Shown one piece after another: positions 20,686-29,132 of a stretch of DNA of 55,657 nucleotides. The notes beneath the pieces were generated by a model. The model did not search any database, was not told the DNA's origin, and worked only from the letters and a program-made list of their open reading frames with translations. The position numbers were made by a program, and so were the translations under genes. Numbering within the stretch: position 1 is the stretch's first letter; the number at the start of each line of letters is the position of its first letter. This DNA is from Prevotella sp. (GTDB taxonomy: Bacteria > Bacteroidota > Bacteroidia > Bacteroidales > Bacteroidaceae), in assembly GCA_017460515.1 (NCBI GenBank), contig JAFUAY010000022.1, positions 78,945-134,601 of the forward strand, written 5' to 3'.

Positions 20686-22812
20686 ATGTTATTGCCTAAA
20701 ACAAATATGTACGATCAGACGAAAATCAAGATGAGGTATCTTTTCCATAGTGATTGGAAAGAAAAGTTTGTAACCCTTAGCGACATCTGGAAATGGACTC
20801 AAAATGGGAAGTTCAAGAAACGCGTGAATGCCGTGAGGGGAATAGATGCGATTAGCAGCCCGACGGGAATGGATATCGGCTTTGCGGCTGCCGAGGAGTT
20901 ACCCCTGATAATGCCTGCTTTGGGAATAACGTCCAATCATGAGGCAGACGCAGAGGACTATGCAAAGCAGCAGCCTGCCTATACCGGACTGGTACTGCTC
21001 TCCTTCCGCAGCGATAAAGGACAGGCTGTACTGGAACAGGTGCGACGGAAAGTGAACTTGTGGGAACAGACGCTCCTATCGTTTCTGGGGTCGAGTGGTC
21101 AGTCGCTGAAGGTACTACTACCCTACCAGCTGACAGGTGGCAGTCTGCCCTCAGAAGCCTCACAGACAGACCTCTTCCAGCAATATGCCTATAAAAGGGC
21201 GGCAGAATATGCACTCGCCTCCATCGGTATCAAAGCAGAAGAGGTCAAGCACGACGGCACGGAGGCCTTCCGCCTGTCGTACGACCCTGATGCCTACCTG
21301 AACCTGCAGGCGCATCCTATCGAGATGGAACAACCCACGCAACCGCTGACTGACGAGACATCGGCTATGGTGGAAGTGCCTACAGAGGCCACTCTCGATG
21401 CTGAGGTGCTGCCTGGCTACACGCGCAGAGAGATGGATGCAGTAAAGTTCAACTTCATCTGTCGTGACCTGTCCTTCGACAGAGAGCTGGACAGAGAGCA
21501 ACACCTGATGCGTCTGGCCACAGCCTGCTGCAATGCAGGCATCGACCAGGAACTGGCTGTCAAGCAGACCATCGAGATGAAGCCTTTCCGTCAGAAAGAC
21601 ATCCTGGTTCGCACCACCTTCAACGCAGCCTACGAACAGCATCCTTTAGGTCGCAAGAATCCTGTCGACAAGAGTCTCATGAACCAACAGTTGCTTGATT
21701 CCTTCCTCAAGCGCCGCTATATGTTCCGTAGGAACCAGGTGACGGGCGAGGTGGAATACCAAGAGAAGCATCGCTATCAACTATGGTGGAAGCCCCTTAC
21801 CGAGGAGGCTCGCAACGACATGAACAATGCAGCCATCCAAGAAGGCATCAAGGTGTGGCCAAAAGATCTGGACAGGGTGCTGATATCTGAACGCATCACG
21901 AAGTACGACCCTGTGAGAGAATGGCTCGAGGGGCTGCCACAATGGGATGGACGCGACCGACTGGGCGAACTGGCAGCTCGCGTCAAGACCAAGACGGCTG
22001 GTTGGCGCGACAACTTCAAGGTATGGATGCGCTCGATGGTCAACCAATGGCGCGGAGGCAGCAACCTGATGTATGGCGCACAGATGGTACTAATGTTTGT
22101 TGGCAACCAAGGCACTCGTAAGTCGACCTTCATGCGCATGCTGCTGCCACGTGAGCTAATGCCTTTCTATATAGACCGCATCGACTTTGCCAATAAGAAA
22201 GAAGCCCTCAGGGCGCTGAGCCGATTCCTCTTAATCAATATCGATGAGTACGACCAGATCTCGAAGGCTCAGACGGCTTTCCTGAAACACCTGATTCAAC
22301 GCACCGACGTAAAAGAGCGAAAACTATACTCCACCATCTTCGAGCAGAGCCAGCGATATGCAGCCTTCTGCGCCACCACCAACTCGCTTGTGCCGCTGAA
22401 GGATGACAGCGGTTCGCGCCGCTATATGGTGGTTGAGGTCAACGATGTCATCGATACTGACACCACAGGACAGAAAGCCATCGACTACCGCCAACTCTAT
22501 GCACAAATCATCCAGGAGATAGAACAAGGTGAGGAATATGCCTTTACTGGTCAGCGCGAACAGCAGATTATCACCCAGAATGCCGATTACTACGAGGTTC
22601 CTAACGTCGTGGCAATCTTCGAGGATCATTTCCATCGCCCAGCCAATAACGACGAGGTGATATGGCTCAGTCCTACGCAGCTATTAAAACAGCTGAAACT
22701 CGATCCAGAGAACCGCTCAAACAGCACCATACTGGGCACCTATCTGCGACGCAACGGCTTCGAAAGAGGAAAGGGCGAGAGGCGACGCTGCTATGCTGTC
22801 GCTGTGATCTGA
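20686..22812 (+). CDS. BT4734/VapE-type primase-helicase
   Basis: A 708-residue protein. The N-terminal part (about 60-230) resembles the BT4734-like primase-polymerase-type domain, and the middle (about 250-330) is helical. The C-terminal part is a VapE/VirE superfamily-3-like helicase: Walker A GNQGTRKST at 474-481, Walker B INIDEYDQ around Asp520-Glu521, and sensor CATTNS. It should unwind and perhaps prime DNA for a mobile element or prophage-derived replication unit. It is followed 103 bp later by an HU-like gene, a pairing common in Bacteroidota. Octamer arrays in opposite orientation bracket it. ATG 20686 is used; ATG 20707 is also possible. Confidence 0.85.
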   Translation: MLLPKTNMYDQTKIKMRYLFHSDWKEKFVTLSDIWKWTQNGKFKKRVNAVRGIDAISSPTGMDIGFAAAEELPLIMPALGITSNHEADAEDYAKQQPAYTGLVLLSFRSDKGQAVLEQVRRKVNLWEQTLLSFLGSSGQSLKVLLPYQLTGGSLPSEASQTDLFQQYAYKRAAEYALASIGIKAEEVKHDGTEAFRLSYDPDAYLNLQAHPIEMEQPTQPLTDETSAMVEVPTEATLDAEVLPGYTRREMDAVKFNFICRDLSFDRELDREQHLMRLATACCNAGIDQELAVKQTIEMKPFRQKDILVRTTFNAAYEQHPLGRKNPVDKSLMNQQLLDSFLKRRYMFRRNQVTGEVEYQEKHRYQLWWKPLTEEARNDMNNAAIQEGIKVWPKDLDRVLISERITKYDPVREWLEGLPQWDGRDRLGELAARVKTKTAGWRDNFKVWMRSMVNQWRGGSNLMYGAQMVLMFVGNQGTRKSTFMRMLLPRELMPFYIDRIDFANKKEALRALSRFLLINIDEYDQISKAQTAFLKHLIQRTDVKERKLYSTIFEQSQRYAAFCATTNSLVPLKDDSGSRRYMVVEVNDVIDTDTTGQKAIDYRQLYAQIIQEIEQGEEYAFTGQREQQIITQNADYYEVPNVVAIFEDHFHRPANNDEVIWLSPTQLLKQLKLDPENRSNSTILGTYLRRNGFERGKGERRRCYAVAVI

Positions 22813-22890
22813 CAACCTTCTGACAACGTGTCAACTTCAGAAAAGGTTGTCAAACATGCTATTATAAAGCATTCCGACAACCTGACAACC
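22810..22890. repeat. Downstream octamer array, mostly inverted
   Basis: TGACAACC-type octamers at 22810, 22821, 22829, 22875 and 22883, and one GGTTGTCA at 22845. The last 21 bp (22870-22890) are the reverse complement of 20423-20443 with one mismatch. Confidence 0.7.
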
Positions 22891-22915
22891 TATTTCACTT
22901 AAAACCGAAGAGATA

Positions 22916-23299
22916 ATGAAATATCACATCAAGAAAGAAACCAAACCGAAACTGAGCACCTTTGGAAAGTACAAGGCCGTAGCCATTCACCACCACACAA
23001 TTGACACCAACCAGATTTTGCGTGAAGTGGCTGAGCGCGATGGCATTGGTGAGGGGGAAGTGCTGACCGTCATGATGGGACTTTCACACGTCATCAACCA
23101 GCACCTGCGCCAAGGTGACAAGGTGCGGCTCGATACCTGGGGCCTGCTGAAACTCGAGATTGAGAGCGACAAAGTGGATCGCGAGGAGGACTTCCGAGCC
23201 CAGAAACACATCCGGGGCGTGCGTCTCCATTTCTTGCCAGAAAGCAAGCACGGCAGCCAGGAACTCTACAAGAATATAAAGTTCGAACGAGAGAAATAA
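22916..23299 (+). CDS. HU-like DNA-binding protein (HU-HIG type)
   Basis: A 127-residue protein with an HU/IHF-like core, including AVAIHHHTIDTNQILREVAE and LRQGDKVRLDTWGLLKLEIE. The long beta-arm region is shortened (KHIRGVRLHFLPES) as in the Bacteroidota HU-HIG family, which often sits next to BT4734/VapE genes and an amidase. Here no amidase follows; the next gene is convergent plsC. It probably bends or packages DNA, perhaps at the octamer arrays next to it. That last point is inference. Confidence 0.85.
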   Translation: MKYHIKKETKPKLSTFGKYKAVAIHHHTIDTNQILREVAERDGIGEGEVLTVMMGLSHVINQHLRQGDKVRLDTWGLLKLEIESDKVDREEDFRAQKHIRGVRLHFLPESKHGSQELYKNIKFEREK

Positions 23300-23336
23300 T
23301 GGGGGCTTGTGAAAAGGTGAAAAGGTGAAAAGCGCC
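23300..23336. terminator. Stem-loop between convergent genes
   Basis: GGGGGC and GCGCCCC arms enclose a loop with repeated GTGAAAAG units. It lies between the HU-like gene and convergent plsC. No clear T run, so a weak or bidirectional terminator. Confidence 0.4.
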
Positions 23337-23337
23337 C

Positions 23338-24099
23338 CTACTGATCGGGATTCTCCACAAAGCCTTGGTATTCGGGGACGAGGGCGGACATGACGCTGTC
23401 GTAGGCCTGATTCATCGTGGCCTGGATGTTCTCGTCGCCCTTGCCAACGGGATAGATGGGCTGATGGATGGTGAGCGAGAGGGGATGCCAGATGACGAAA
23501 CGTCCGTCACGCATGCGGGGCATCACGTTGAAGGAGCCGTTGATGGTGAGCGGAACCACGGGCAGCTGGAGCTCGTCGGCCAGGGCAAAGGCACCCCGAC
23601 GGAAGATGCCCATGTGGCCTGTAAACGAGCGGGCGCCCTCAGGGAATACCGTCAGGCTCGTGCCGCCCTGAAGGGTGTCACGCGCTTTGTCGTAGGTGGC
23701 CTTGATAGCCTTCGGACCACGCTTGTCGACGAAAATCTGATGCGACTTCTCACAGGCATAGCCAATAAAAGGCATCTGTCGCAGTTGGCGCTTCATCATC
23801 CACTTGAAATTACGGTTCAGGAAGCCATAGATCAAGAAGATGTCAAAGGCGCCCTGGTGATTGGCGACAAAGACATACGACTGATCTTTCTCCAGATGTT
23901 CACGCCCGGTGACCTTCACGGGCAGGAGCAGAATCCTTATGAGGGCGCGCCCCCACAGATGACCGGGCATATATCCCCAGTAATGACCATTGCCTATAGT
24001 GCATCCTAACGCTACCGATACAACAACCAGCAGCGTTGCCACGATACCTAATGGCAAGGCGATAAAGATTTGATAAATGCGATAAAGCAGTGTCAACAT
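23338..24099 (-). CDS. plsC: 1-acyl-sn-glycerol-3-phosphate acyltransferase (PlsC-type)
   Basis: A 253-residue protein with an N-terminal membrane helix (about 8-35). Motif I NHQGAFD holds the catalytic His and Asp of the HX4D box, and FPEGARSFTG is the phosphate-binding motif III. It transfers an acyl chain to lysophosphatidic acid to make phosphatidic acid at the inner membrane. It starts 1 nt after the stop of the metallophosphoesterase gene, so the two are co-transcribed. Ornithine-lipid or other lyso-lipid acceptors are possible for this family. Confidence 0.85.
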   Translation of the reverse strand: MLTLLYRIYQIFIALPLGIVATLLVVVSVALGCTIGNGHYWGYMPGHLWGRALIRILLLPVKVTGREHLEKDQSYVFVANHQGAFDIFLIYGFLNRNFKWMMKRQLRQMPFIGYACEKSHQIFVDKRGPKAIKATYDKARDTLQGGTSLTVFPEGARSFTGHMGIFRRGAFALADELQLPVVPLTINGSFNVMPRMRDGRFVIWHPLSLTIHQPIYPVGKGDENIQATMNQAYDSVMSALVPEYQGFVENPDQ

Positions 24100-24100
24100 A

Positions 24101-25216
24101 TTATTTCTTTCTTAACGTAAATACAACGATTTCGGGGGTGGCGCCAAAGCGGAAGGGAACTACGCCGCTGACGCCTTTCGACACGTAGAGATAGCGGCCT
24201 GCACGCTCGTAGAGGCCGTCGACCTCCCTACCCAGCAGGGCCAGGGGCGATAGGCCGAAGAGTTCGAACTGCATGCCGTGGGTGTGGCCGCTGAGCGTCA
24301 GCTGGGCATGACACTGGCGGAGAATCTTACGGCGCCAGGCGGAGGGATCGTGCTCAAGCATGAGGATGAACTCGCTGCGACCCACTTTCCACAGTGCCTG
24401 ACTGACCTCGCCACGCTGAGGGAAACGGCCCTCGCCGTCGTTCTCCATACCTGCCACGACAATGGAGTCCTGACCTCGGCAGACGTAACGGCGACTATTC
24501 ATGAGCATGGTCCACCCCATCTGCTGCTGCAGGCCTACGGTGGAGTCCTCGCGTTCGTATTTCACGAAGTAGGGCACGTCGGTATAGTCGGCATAGTCAT
24601 GATTGCCCAGCACGGTGAACACCCCGTCGACAGCCTTCAGCGAGGACAGTTTCTTGGTGAAGGGAAGGATCTCGGAGGGCTGCTTGTTCTGGATATCGCC
24701 TGTGAAGGCGATGAGATCGGCTTTCTGGGCATTGATGCTGTCGACCATCTCATTGAGCAGCGCGTGGGTCATGCTGCCCAGATGGATATCGGAGAACTGG
24801 ACGATGCGGTAGCCATCGAACGAGGCGGGCAGGTCCTGGAAAGAGAGTTCCACCCGGCGCACCTCAAAGCGCCTGTTGCCTACGAAAGAGCCGTAGAGCA
24901 GCACTACCCAGAGCACGGCGACGAGCGCCTGCCCTACCCTATGCCCCCGCCTGCCAAACAGCGTGCAGAGGGCGTAGACGAGCTTCGGAACGGCTATCAG
25001 ACCCAGGGCGAGGAGGAACAGGTTGACCCACGTCATATCATCGGGAACGAAATCGGGCTCGCGCGACAGCAGCACCGCAGCAACGAGCAGTGCCACACTG
25101 GGCAGGAACCAGAGCAGCTGCTGCCACCACCGCTTCAGCCGCAGATAGCGCACCCAGAGGTACACATCAGGGAGAAGGATGAGCAGGATGAACCAGACGA
25201 GTGAATGAGCAATCAT
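24101..25216 (-). CDS. Membrane metallophosphoesterase
   Basis: A 371-residue protein with about four N-terminal membrane segments (5-130), followed by a calcineurin-like phosphoesterase domain: FSDIHLGS (metal site I), FTGDIQNKQPSE (II), VLGNHDYADY (III) and LSGHTHGMQ (V). This is the YkuE/LpxG-like group of membrane phosphoesterases, whose members act on lipid or nucleotide phosphates; the substrate here is unknown. Co-transcribed with plsC (1-nt gap), suggesting a lipid-related role. Confidence 0.85.
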   Translation of the reverse strand: MIAHSLVWFILLILLPDVYLWVRYLRLKRWWQQLLWFLPSVALLVAAVLLSREPDFVPDDMTWVNLFLLALGLIAVPKLVYALCTLFGRRGHRVGQALVAVLWVVLLYGSFVGNRRFEVRRVELSFQDLPASFDGYRIVQFSDIHLGSMTHALLNEMVDSINAQKADLIAFTGDIQNKQPSEILPFTKKLSSLKAVDGVFTVLGNHDYADYTDVPYFVKYEREDSTVGLQQQMGWTMLMNSRRYVCRGQDSIVVAGMENDGEGRFPQRGEVSQALWKVGRSEFILMLEHDPSAWRRKILRQCHAQLTLSGHTHGMQFELFGLSPLALLGREVDGLYERAGRYLYVSKGVSGVVPFRFGATPEIVVFTLRKK

Positions 25217-25247
25217 ATTTTATTTCGCTTCTTATTAAGATTATGGT

Positions 25248-26054
25248 TTATAAATTGGCTGCCAGGAACTTACGGACCATTTCGAGGGGCACCGAACGAC
25301 GACGGGCATAGTCGCGCAACTGGTCGGCACCAATCTTCCCGACGGAAAAGTAACGGGCCTTCGGATGGGAGAGCATCAGCCCCGACACACTGGCATGAGG
25401 ACGCATGGCTCCGTTCTCAGTGAGACGGATGCCAATCTGTTTCATGTCGATCACCTGGTCGATGACGAAGTTCAGGCTGGTATCTGGCAAGGAGGGATAG
25501 CCCACGGCAGGACGGATGCCCTGGAAGTGTTCCTGATGGAGCTCGTTCATGGAGAGCTGTTCACTGCGGGCATAGCCCCAATAGCGCTTCCGCACCTCTT
25601 CGTGCATACGCTCGGCAGTGGCCTCAGCGAGTCGGTCGGCCAGCAGCTGTGACATCATCTTGGCGTAAGGATCGGCATCGAAGTCGCTCTCTAATCCGGA
25701 ATCAACCGTCGTGGCGAAGATGCCTATCTGCGACTCATAGCCAAACGACTGGTTCTCAGCGCTGCGAGGGGCAATGAAATCGGAGAGGCAGAGATATTCC
25801 GACCCCGCCTGCTGCTGGCGCAACAAGGGGATGCGGGCACCACCCGACAGCACGATATCATCGCCTTCGCTATAGGCGTCGAAGATGGTGAACACGGCAT
25901 GCGAGCGGTACTTCCCCTGGAAGGATGCCAGCAACTGCTCGGCCTCGTGGCGCATGCGCTGCTGTTCGGCCTGGTTCTTCAGTTGCCAGGCAAAGTAGAA
26001 ATAGACCCAGTTGATGTAAGGCGCAACGTCGGATATGTCGTAGTGGAGTAACAT
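25248..26054 (-). CDS. Stand-alone methionine synthase reactivation domain
   Basis: A 268-residue protein consisting of the C-terminal activation domain of cobalamin-dependent methionine synthase. Recognisable blocks are ADRLAEATAERMHEEVRKRY, then the signature GIRPAVGYPSLPD and a terminal ARYFSVGKIGADQL. In MetH of enterobacteria this is the last ~330 residues of one chain, where it binds S-adenosylmethionine to remethylate oxidised cob(II)alamin. Here it is a separate protein, as in some other bacteria with split MetH; the catalytic part must be elsewhere. It lies 26 nt after pyrC on the same strand. Confidence 0.9.
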   Translation of the reverse strand: MLLHYDISDVAPYINWVYFYFAWQLKNQAEQQRMRHEAEQLLASFQGKYRSHAVFTIFDAYSEGDDIVLSGGARIPLLRQQQAGSEYLCLSDFIAPRSAENQSFGYESQIGIFATTVDSGLESDFDADPYAKMMSQLLADRLAEATAERMHEEVRKRYWGYARSEQLSMNELHQEHFQGIRPAVGYPSLPDTSLNFVIDQVIDMKQIGIRLTENGAMRPHASVSGLMLSHPKARYFSVGKIGADQLRDYARRRSVPLEMVRKFLAANL

Positions 26055-26080
26055 CGGGGCAAGGGGAAGGGAAAGAGAGA

Positions 26081-27415
26081 TTACCTGAACGTGATGGGCT
26101 GACCGATATAATGGGTATCTACCTTGCCGTTGTCATAGACCAGATGGCCATTGCAGAAGGTGTGCTCCACGCGCCAGTAGAGTTTGCGGCCTTCCAACGG
26201 GCTCCATCCGCACTTGCTCTCGATGACGTCTTTCGTCACAATCCAGGGGGTGTCATGACGTCGGACGATTGCGATATCGGCCTGATAGCCGGGACGGAGG
26301 AAGCCTCGATTACGCACGTCGAAGATGATGGCAGGATTATGGGCCATCTTCTCTGACAAACGCGTGATTTTGAACACGCCCTCATCGAACAGCTCAAGCA
26401 TCAGGGGCAGGAGGAACTGAATCATCGGCATGCCACTGACAGCACGGGCTGCCCCACCCTCTTTCTGTGACAGCAGATGGGGAGCATGGTCGGTGCTTAT
26501 GACGCTGATACGCCCGTCTCTCACTCCGTCGCGCAGTGCCCGCCTGTCGCGTACGTTCTTGATGGCGGGATTCACCTTGATGCGGGTGCCCAGCGCGCCA
26601 TAGTCGGCCCACGTGAAGTACAGATGGCCTATGGTGACCTCGGCAGTGATGCCATGCAGGTCGTTGGCAGGAATCAGGCTCAACTCACGTTCCGAAGAGA
26701 CATGGGCGATGTGCAGACGGGCCGAATGTTTGCGGGCCAGGGCGATGGCTTTCTGCACAGACACAAAGCAGGCTATCTCGCTGCGGATGAGCGGATGATA
26801 CCATACGTCAGGATCGTCGCCATAGCGCTGCTTGAACTCTGCCATCTTCTGATTGATGATGGCGGTGTCTTCGCAATGGGCCATGATGGGCAACTTGGCT
26901 TCGCTGAAAATACGCTCAAGCACCTCGTCACGGTCAACGAGCATATTGCCCGTACTGGAACCCATGAAGAGCTTGATGCCAGGGATGCGGTGAGGGTCGA
27001 GCTGCGAGAAAAGGTCGGTATTATCGTTGGTGGCTCCGAAGAAGAACGAGTAGTTGACGTGGCTCTTCGTGGCTGCCAGACGGAACTTTTCTTCGAGTGC
27101 TTCGAGGGTTGTGGTCTGCGGAACGCAGTTGGGCATATCGAAGAAGCTGGTCACTCCGCCTGCAGCGGCAGCGCGGCTCTCGCTTTCGATATCGGCCTTG
27201 TCAGTAAGTCCGGGCTCGCGGAAGTGAACATGTTCATCGATGATGCCAGGCAGCACATAGCACCCCGTGGCATCAATCACGCGATCAGCGTCGGTAGTGG
27301 CGGATGAAGAAGCGGCAGTAGTGATACTGGCAATCTTCTCGTCTTCAATCAAGATGTCGCCCTCGAAGACCTCTCCCTCGTTGACAATCTGTCCTCCTTT
27401 GATAAGTGTTTTCAT
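26081..27415 (-). CDS. pyrC: Dihydroorotase
   Basis: A 444-residue amidohydrolase. DEHVHFREPGLTDKADIESE carries the His-x-His metal pair and substrate Arg of type I dihydroorotases, GIKLFMGSS the carboxylated Lys, and STDHAPH the catalytic Asp. It closes carbamoyl aspartate to dihydroorotate in pyrimidine synthesis. Close relatives include allantoinase, but the FREPGLT signature favours dihydroorotase. The start codon overlaps the stop of the DUF4369 gene by 4 nt, so it is translationally coupled to that lipoprotein. Confidence 0.85.
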   Translation of the reverse strand: MKTLIKGGQIVNEGEVFEGDILIEDEKIASITTAASSSATTDADRVIDATGCYVLPGIIDEHVHFREPGLTDKADIESESRAAAAGGVTSFFDMPNCVPQTTTLEALEEKFRLAATKSHVNYSFFFGATNDNTDLFSQLDPHRIPGIKLFMGSSTGNMLVDRDEVLERIFSEAKLPIMAHCEDTAIINQKMAEFKQRYGDDPDVWYHPLIRSEIACFVSVQKAIALARKHSARLHIAHVSSERELSLIPANDLHGITAEVTIGHLYFTWADYGALGTRIKVNPAIKNVRDRRALRDGVRDGRISVISTDHAPHLLSQKEGGAARAVSGMPMIQFLLPLMLELFDEGVFKITRLSEKMAHNPAIIFDVRNRGFLRPGYQADIAIVRRHDTPWIVTKDVIESKCGWSPLEGRKLYWRVEHTFCNGHLVYDNGKVDTHYIGQPITFR

Positions 27416-28191
27416 TCCTTTCCGTTTAGAATATTCTGGATTACGGAATCAGAGGGCTCGCCCTGCTCGGCAGCAGGCGCACTGCTGTCTAATCCCTGCA
27501 TCTTTGCCTGTATCTCGCTGGCTGTCTTATAATATTCGCTCACGTAGGGGTCGTTCTTAAAGGCCTCGGTAGCCAAGGTCATGATATGCTCTATCTGCGG
27601 TGTCAGCATCGGATACTCCATGCCTGCCGTCATCATCATGAACACGCCAGGGCCAAGCACGTTGTCGGAATTCTTCACAATGAAATTGGTCACCAGCGTA
27701 TCCTCCTCCATGGAGATCTGTTCTGCCTCGGCAGACAGTTGGGCGACAATCTCGCGCTCATCGATACCGTCAAGGAGCATCTGACTCTCACGATGACCCA
27801 GCTCTATCATACGATTACTCAGCTGGTTGTGCTGGTCGATGAAGGCATAGAGCAACTCGTTCAGGGGCGTACCGCTCACCTTTCGCGAAGAGTCGTCGAT
27901 GCGGATGATGATATTGCCCGTTTCGAGCACGATAGGCATCATCAGCGAACGGTCGTCCATAAAGAGGTTGACCATCATCACCGTGTCAAGAAGGCCTGCA
28001 AACTTGAACGTTCCGTGAACGACCTCGCATGAATCAATACTCTCCAGCTTCTTATCCTTGACAGCCTTCAGATATAGTTTACTGCCGTCAAGTGATGATA
28101 CCGACGAGGTGCCCTGTATGTTGTAAGAGTCAGCACACGAGGTGAGTCCCGTCAGGACAGCAAGCATATATAGGAGCTTTTTCATAAACAA
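27412..28191 (-). CDS. DUF4369 lipoprotein
   Basis: A 259-residue protein with a lipoprotein signal (LLYMLAVLTGLTSC, lipid-bearing Cys in LTSC). The DUF4369 beta-sandwich follows (YLKAVKDKKLESIDSCEV, GTFKFAGLLDTVMMVNLFMD), then a helical region. In this family the domain often precedes a thioredoxin-like domain; here none is present, so it is a short member. It should sit in the envelope. It heads the pyrC/MetH-activation operon with a promoter at 28220-28227. The start may be M1 or M3 (MFMKK). Confidence 0.8.
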   Translation of the reverse strand: MFMKKLLYMLAVLTGLTSCADSYNIQGTSSVSSLDGSKLYLKAVKDKKLESIDSCEVVHGTFKFAGLLDTVMMVNLFMDDRSLMMPIVLETGNIIIRIDDSSRKVSGTPLNELLYAFIDQHNQLSNRMIELGHRESQMLLDGIDEREIVAQLSAEAEQISMEEDTLVTNFIVKNSDNVLGPGVFMMMTAGMEYPMLTPQIEHIMTLATEAFKNDPYVSEYYKTASEIQAKMQGLDSSAPAAEQGEPSDSVIQNILNGKE

Positions 28192-28219
28192 ACGCGAATA
28201 AACATATTTTCTGATTTTG

Positions 28220-28227
28220 CAAAAATA
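28220..28227 (-). promoter_or_regulatory. -7 promoter box of the DUF4369-pyrC operon
   Basis: Minus-strand TATTTTTG followed by C, 28 nt before the start codon. Confidence 0.65.
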
Positions 28228-28300
28228 CGATGATATATTGAGGTACGAAAAAAAATTTGCTCAATTTAAAACAACTGAGCAAACTTTTAGCGTTTTTTTA

Positions 28301-28687
28301 TCACTTTCGCAACTCATAGTCTATTCTATGGGACACATAGATTTGCAGGATGGCAGCCAAAAGGAGGGTGCCCACCCACTTGTTGTAGACGTACTGCAGG
28401 TAGGTGATCTGCGACAATCCGAAGCTGTTGGCCTGGGATGCAAGCATCAGGACGGCGGTGGCCAGGAAGAGCAGGTCACTCAGAATCATGATGCGACGAA
28501 GGCGACGCAGGGTGACGTTAGGTCCGTCATAGCGCTGACTGAGCTGCATGGAGGTGAAGGCAAGTGCTCCGACAGCATACACATAGGGGGCTACCGTCAT
28601 GCTGAACAGGCTGATACCGGCTCCCGCCACCATCAGCAGTCCGCCCAACATGAGGGTCAGGCTCTGCCACTTACTCAGTTCTTTCAT
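28301..28687 (-). CDS. Four-pass membrane protein of unknown function
   Basis: A 128-residue protein with four predicted membrane segments (about 9-28, 32-46, 66-86 and 100-118), separated by short loops, one with QRYDGPNVTLRRLRRI. I chose ATG at 28685-28687, which overlaps the FtsB-like gene by 17 nt; a longer frame would add a polar, unlikely N-terminus. Not recognised. Coupling to an FtsB/DivIC-like gene is common in Bacteroidota. Confidence 0.7.
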   Translation of the reverse strand: MKELSKWQSLTLMLGGLLMVAGAGISLFSMTVAPYVYAVGALAFTSMQLSQRYDGPNVTLRRLRRIMILSDLLFLATAVLMLASQANSFGLSQITYLQYVYNKWVGTLLLAAILQIYVSHRIDYELRK

Positions 28688-29042
28688 TGGCTGGTTGGAT
28701 GGCTGATGCGGGTGGATTATCGTCACTGAGCACGAAGATGTCTTCATCATCAGCTTTCATGAAGTAACGCTCACGTGCTATTTTCTCCATAGCCTTCGGA
28801 TTCTCTTGCAACTGCTTGATCTTATCCTTATTGCTCTGGTTCAGGTCTTCATAGACCTTGATCTCTTCCTTCAGCGCTTCCTTGCGCTGCATATAATAGA
28901 AATGGCTCATGATGCTGTTCTCGTCGAGGAAACCTACGATAAGGATTCCGATGACACACACCAGCAGGTACTTCATGTACCACAGGTGCCAGACGTCTGA
29001 GACGCGGGTCTTGACCTTTTCAACGAATTTGAATTTTCTCAT
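28671..29042 (-). CDS. FtsB/DivIC-type septum formation protein
   Basis: A 123-residue protein with a short cytoplasmic start, one membrane helix (about 23-42, YLLVCVIGILIVGFL) and a periplasmic coiled coil (EALKEEIKVYEDLNQSNKDK onward), ending in the family motif KIARERYFMKADDEDIFV. It is part of the FtsL/FtsB/FtsQ-type divisome complex that activates septal wall synthesis. The C-terminal tail (PPASAIQPANERTE) overlaps the next gene. Confidence 0.85.
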   Translation of the reverse strand: MRKFKFVEKVKTRVSDVWHLWYMKYLLVCVIGILIVGFLDENSIMSHFYYMQRKEALKEEIKVYEDLNQSNKDKIKQLQENPKAMEKIARERYFMKADDEDIFVLSDDNPPASAIQPANERTE

Positions 29043-29132
29043 GCTAATACTATACCTATTATTATATAATCGCGTGTAGGACCTAAAGCCTGCATATTCA
29101 CTCGCTGCGTATGGCTAAGCCGACATTGTTCA

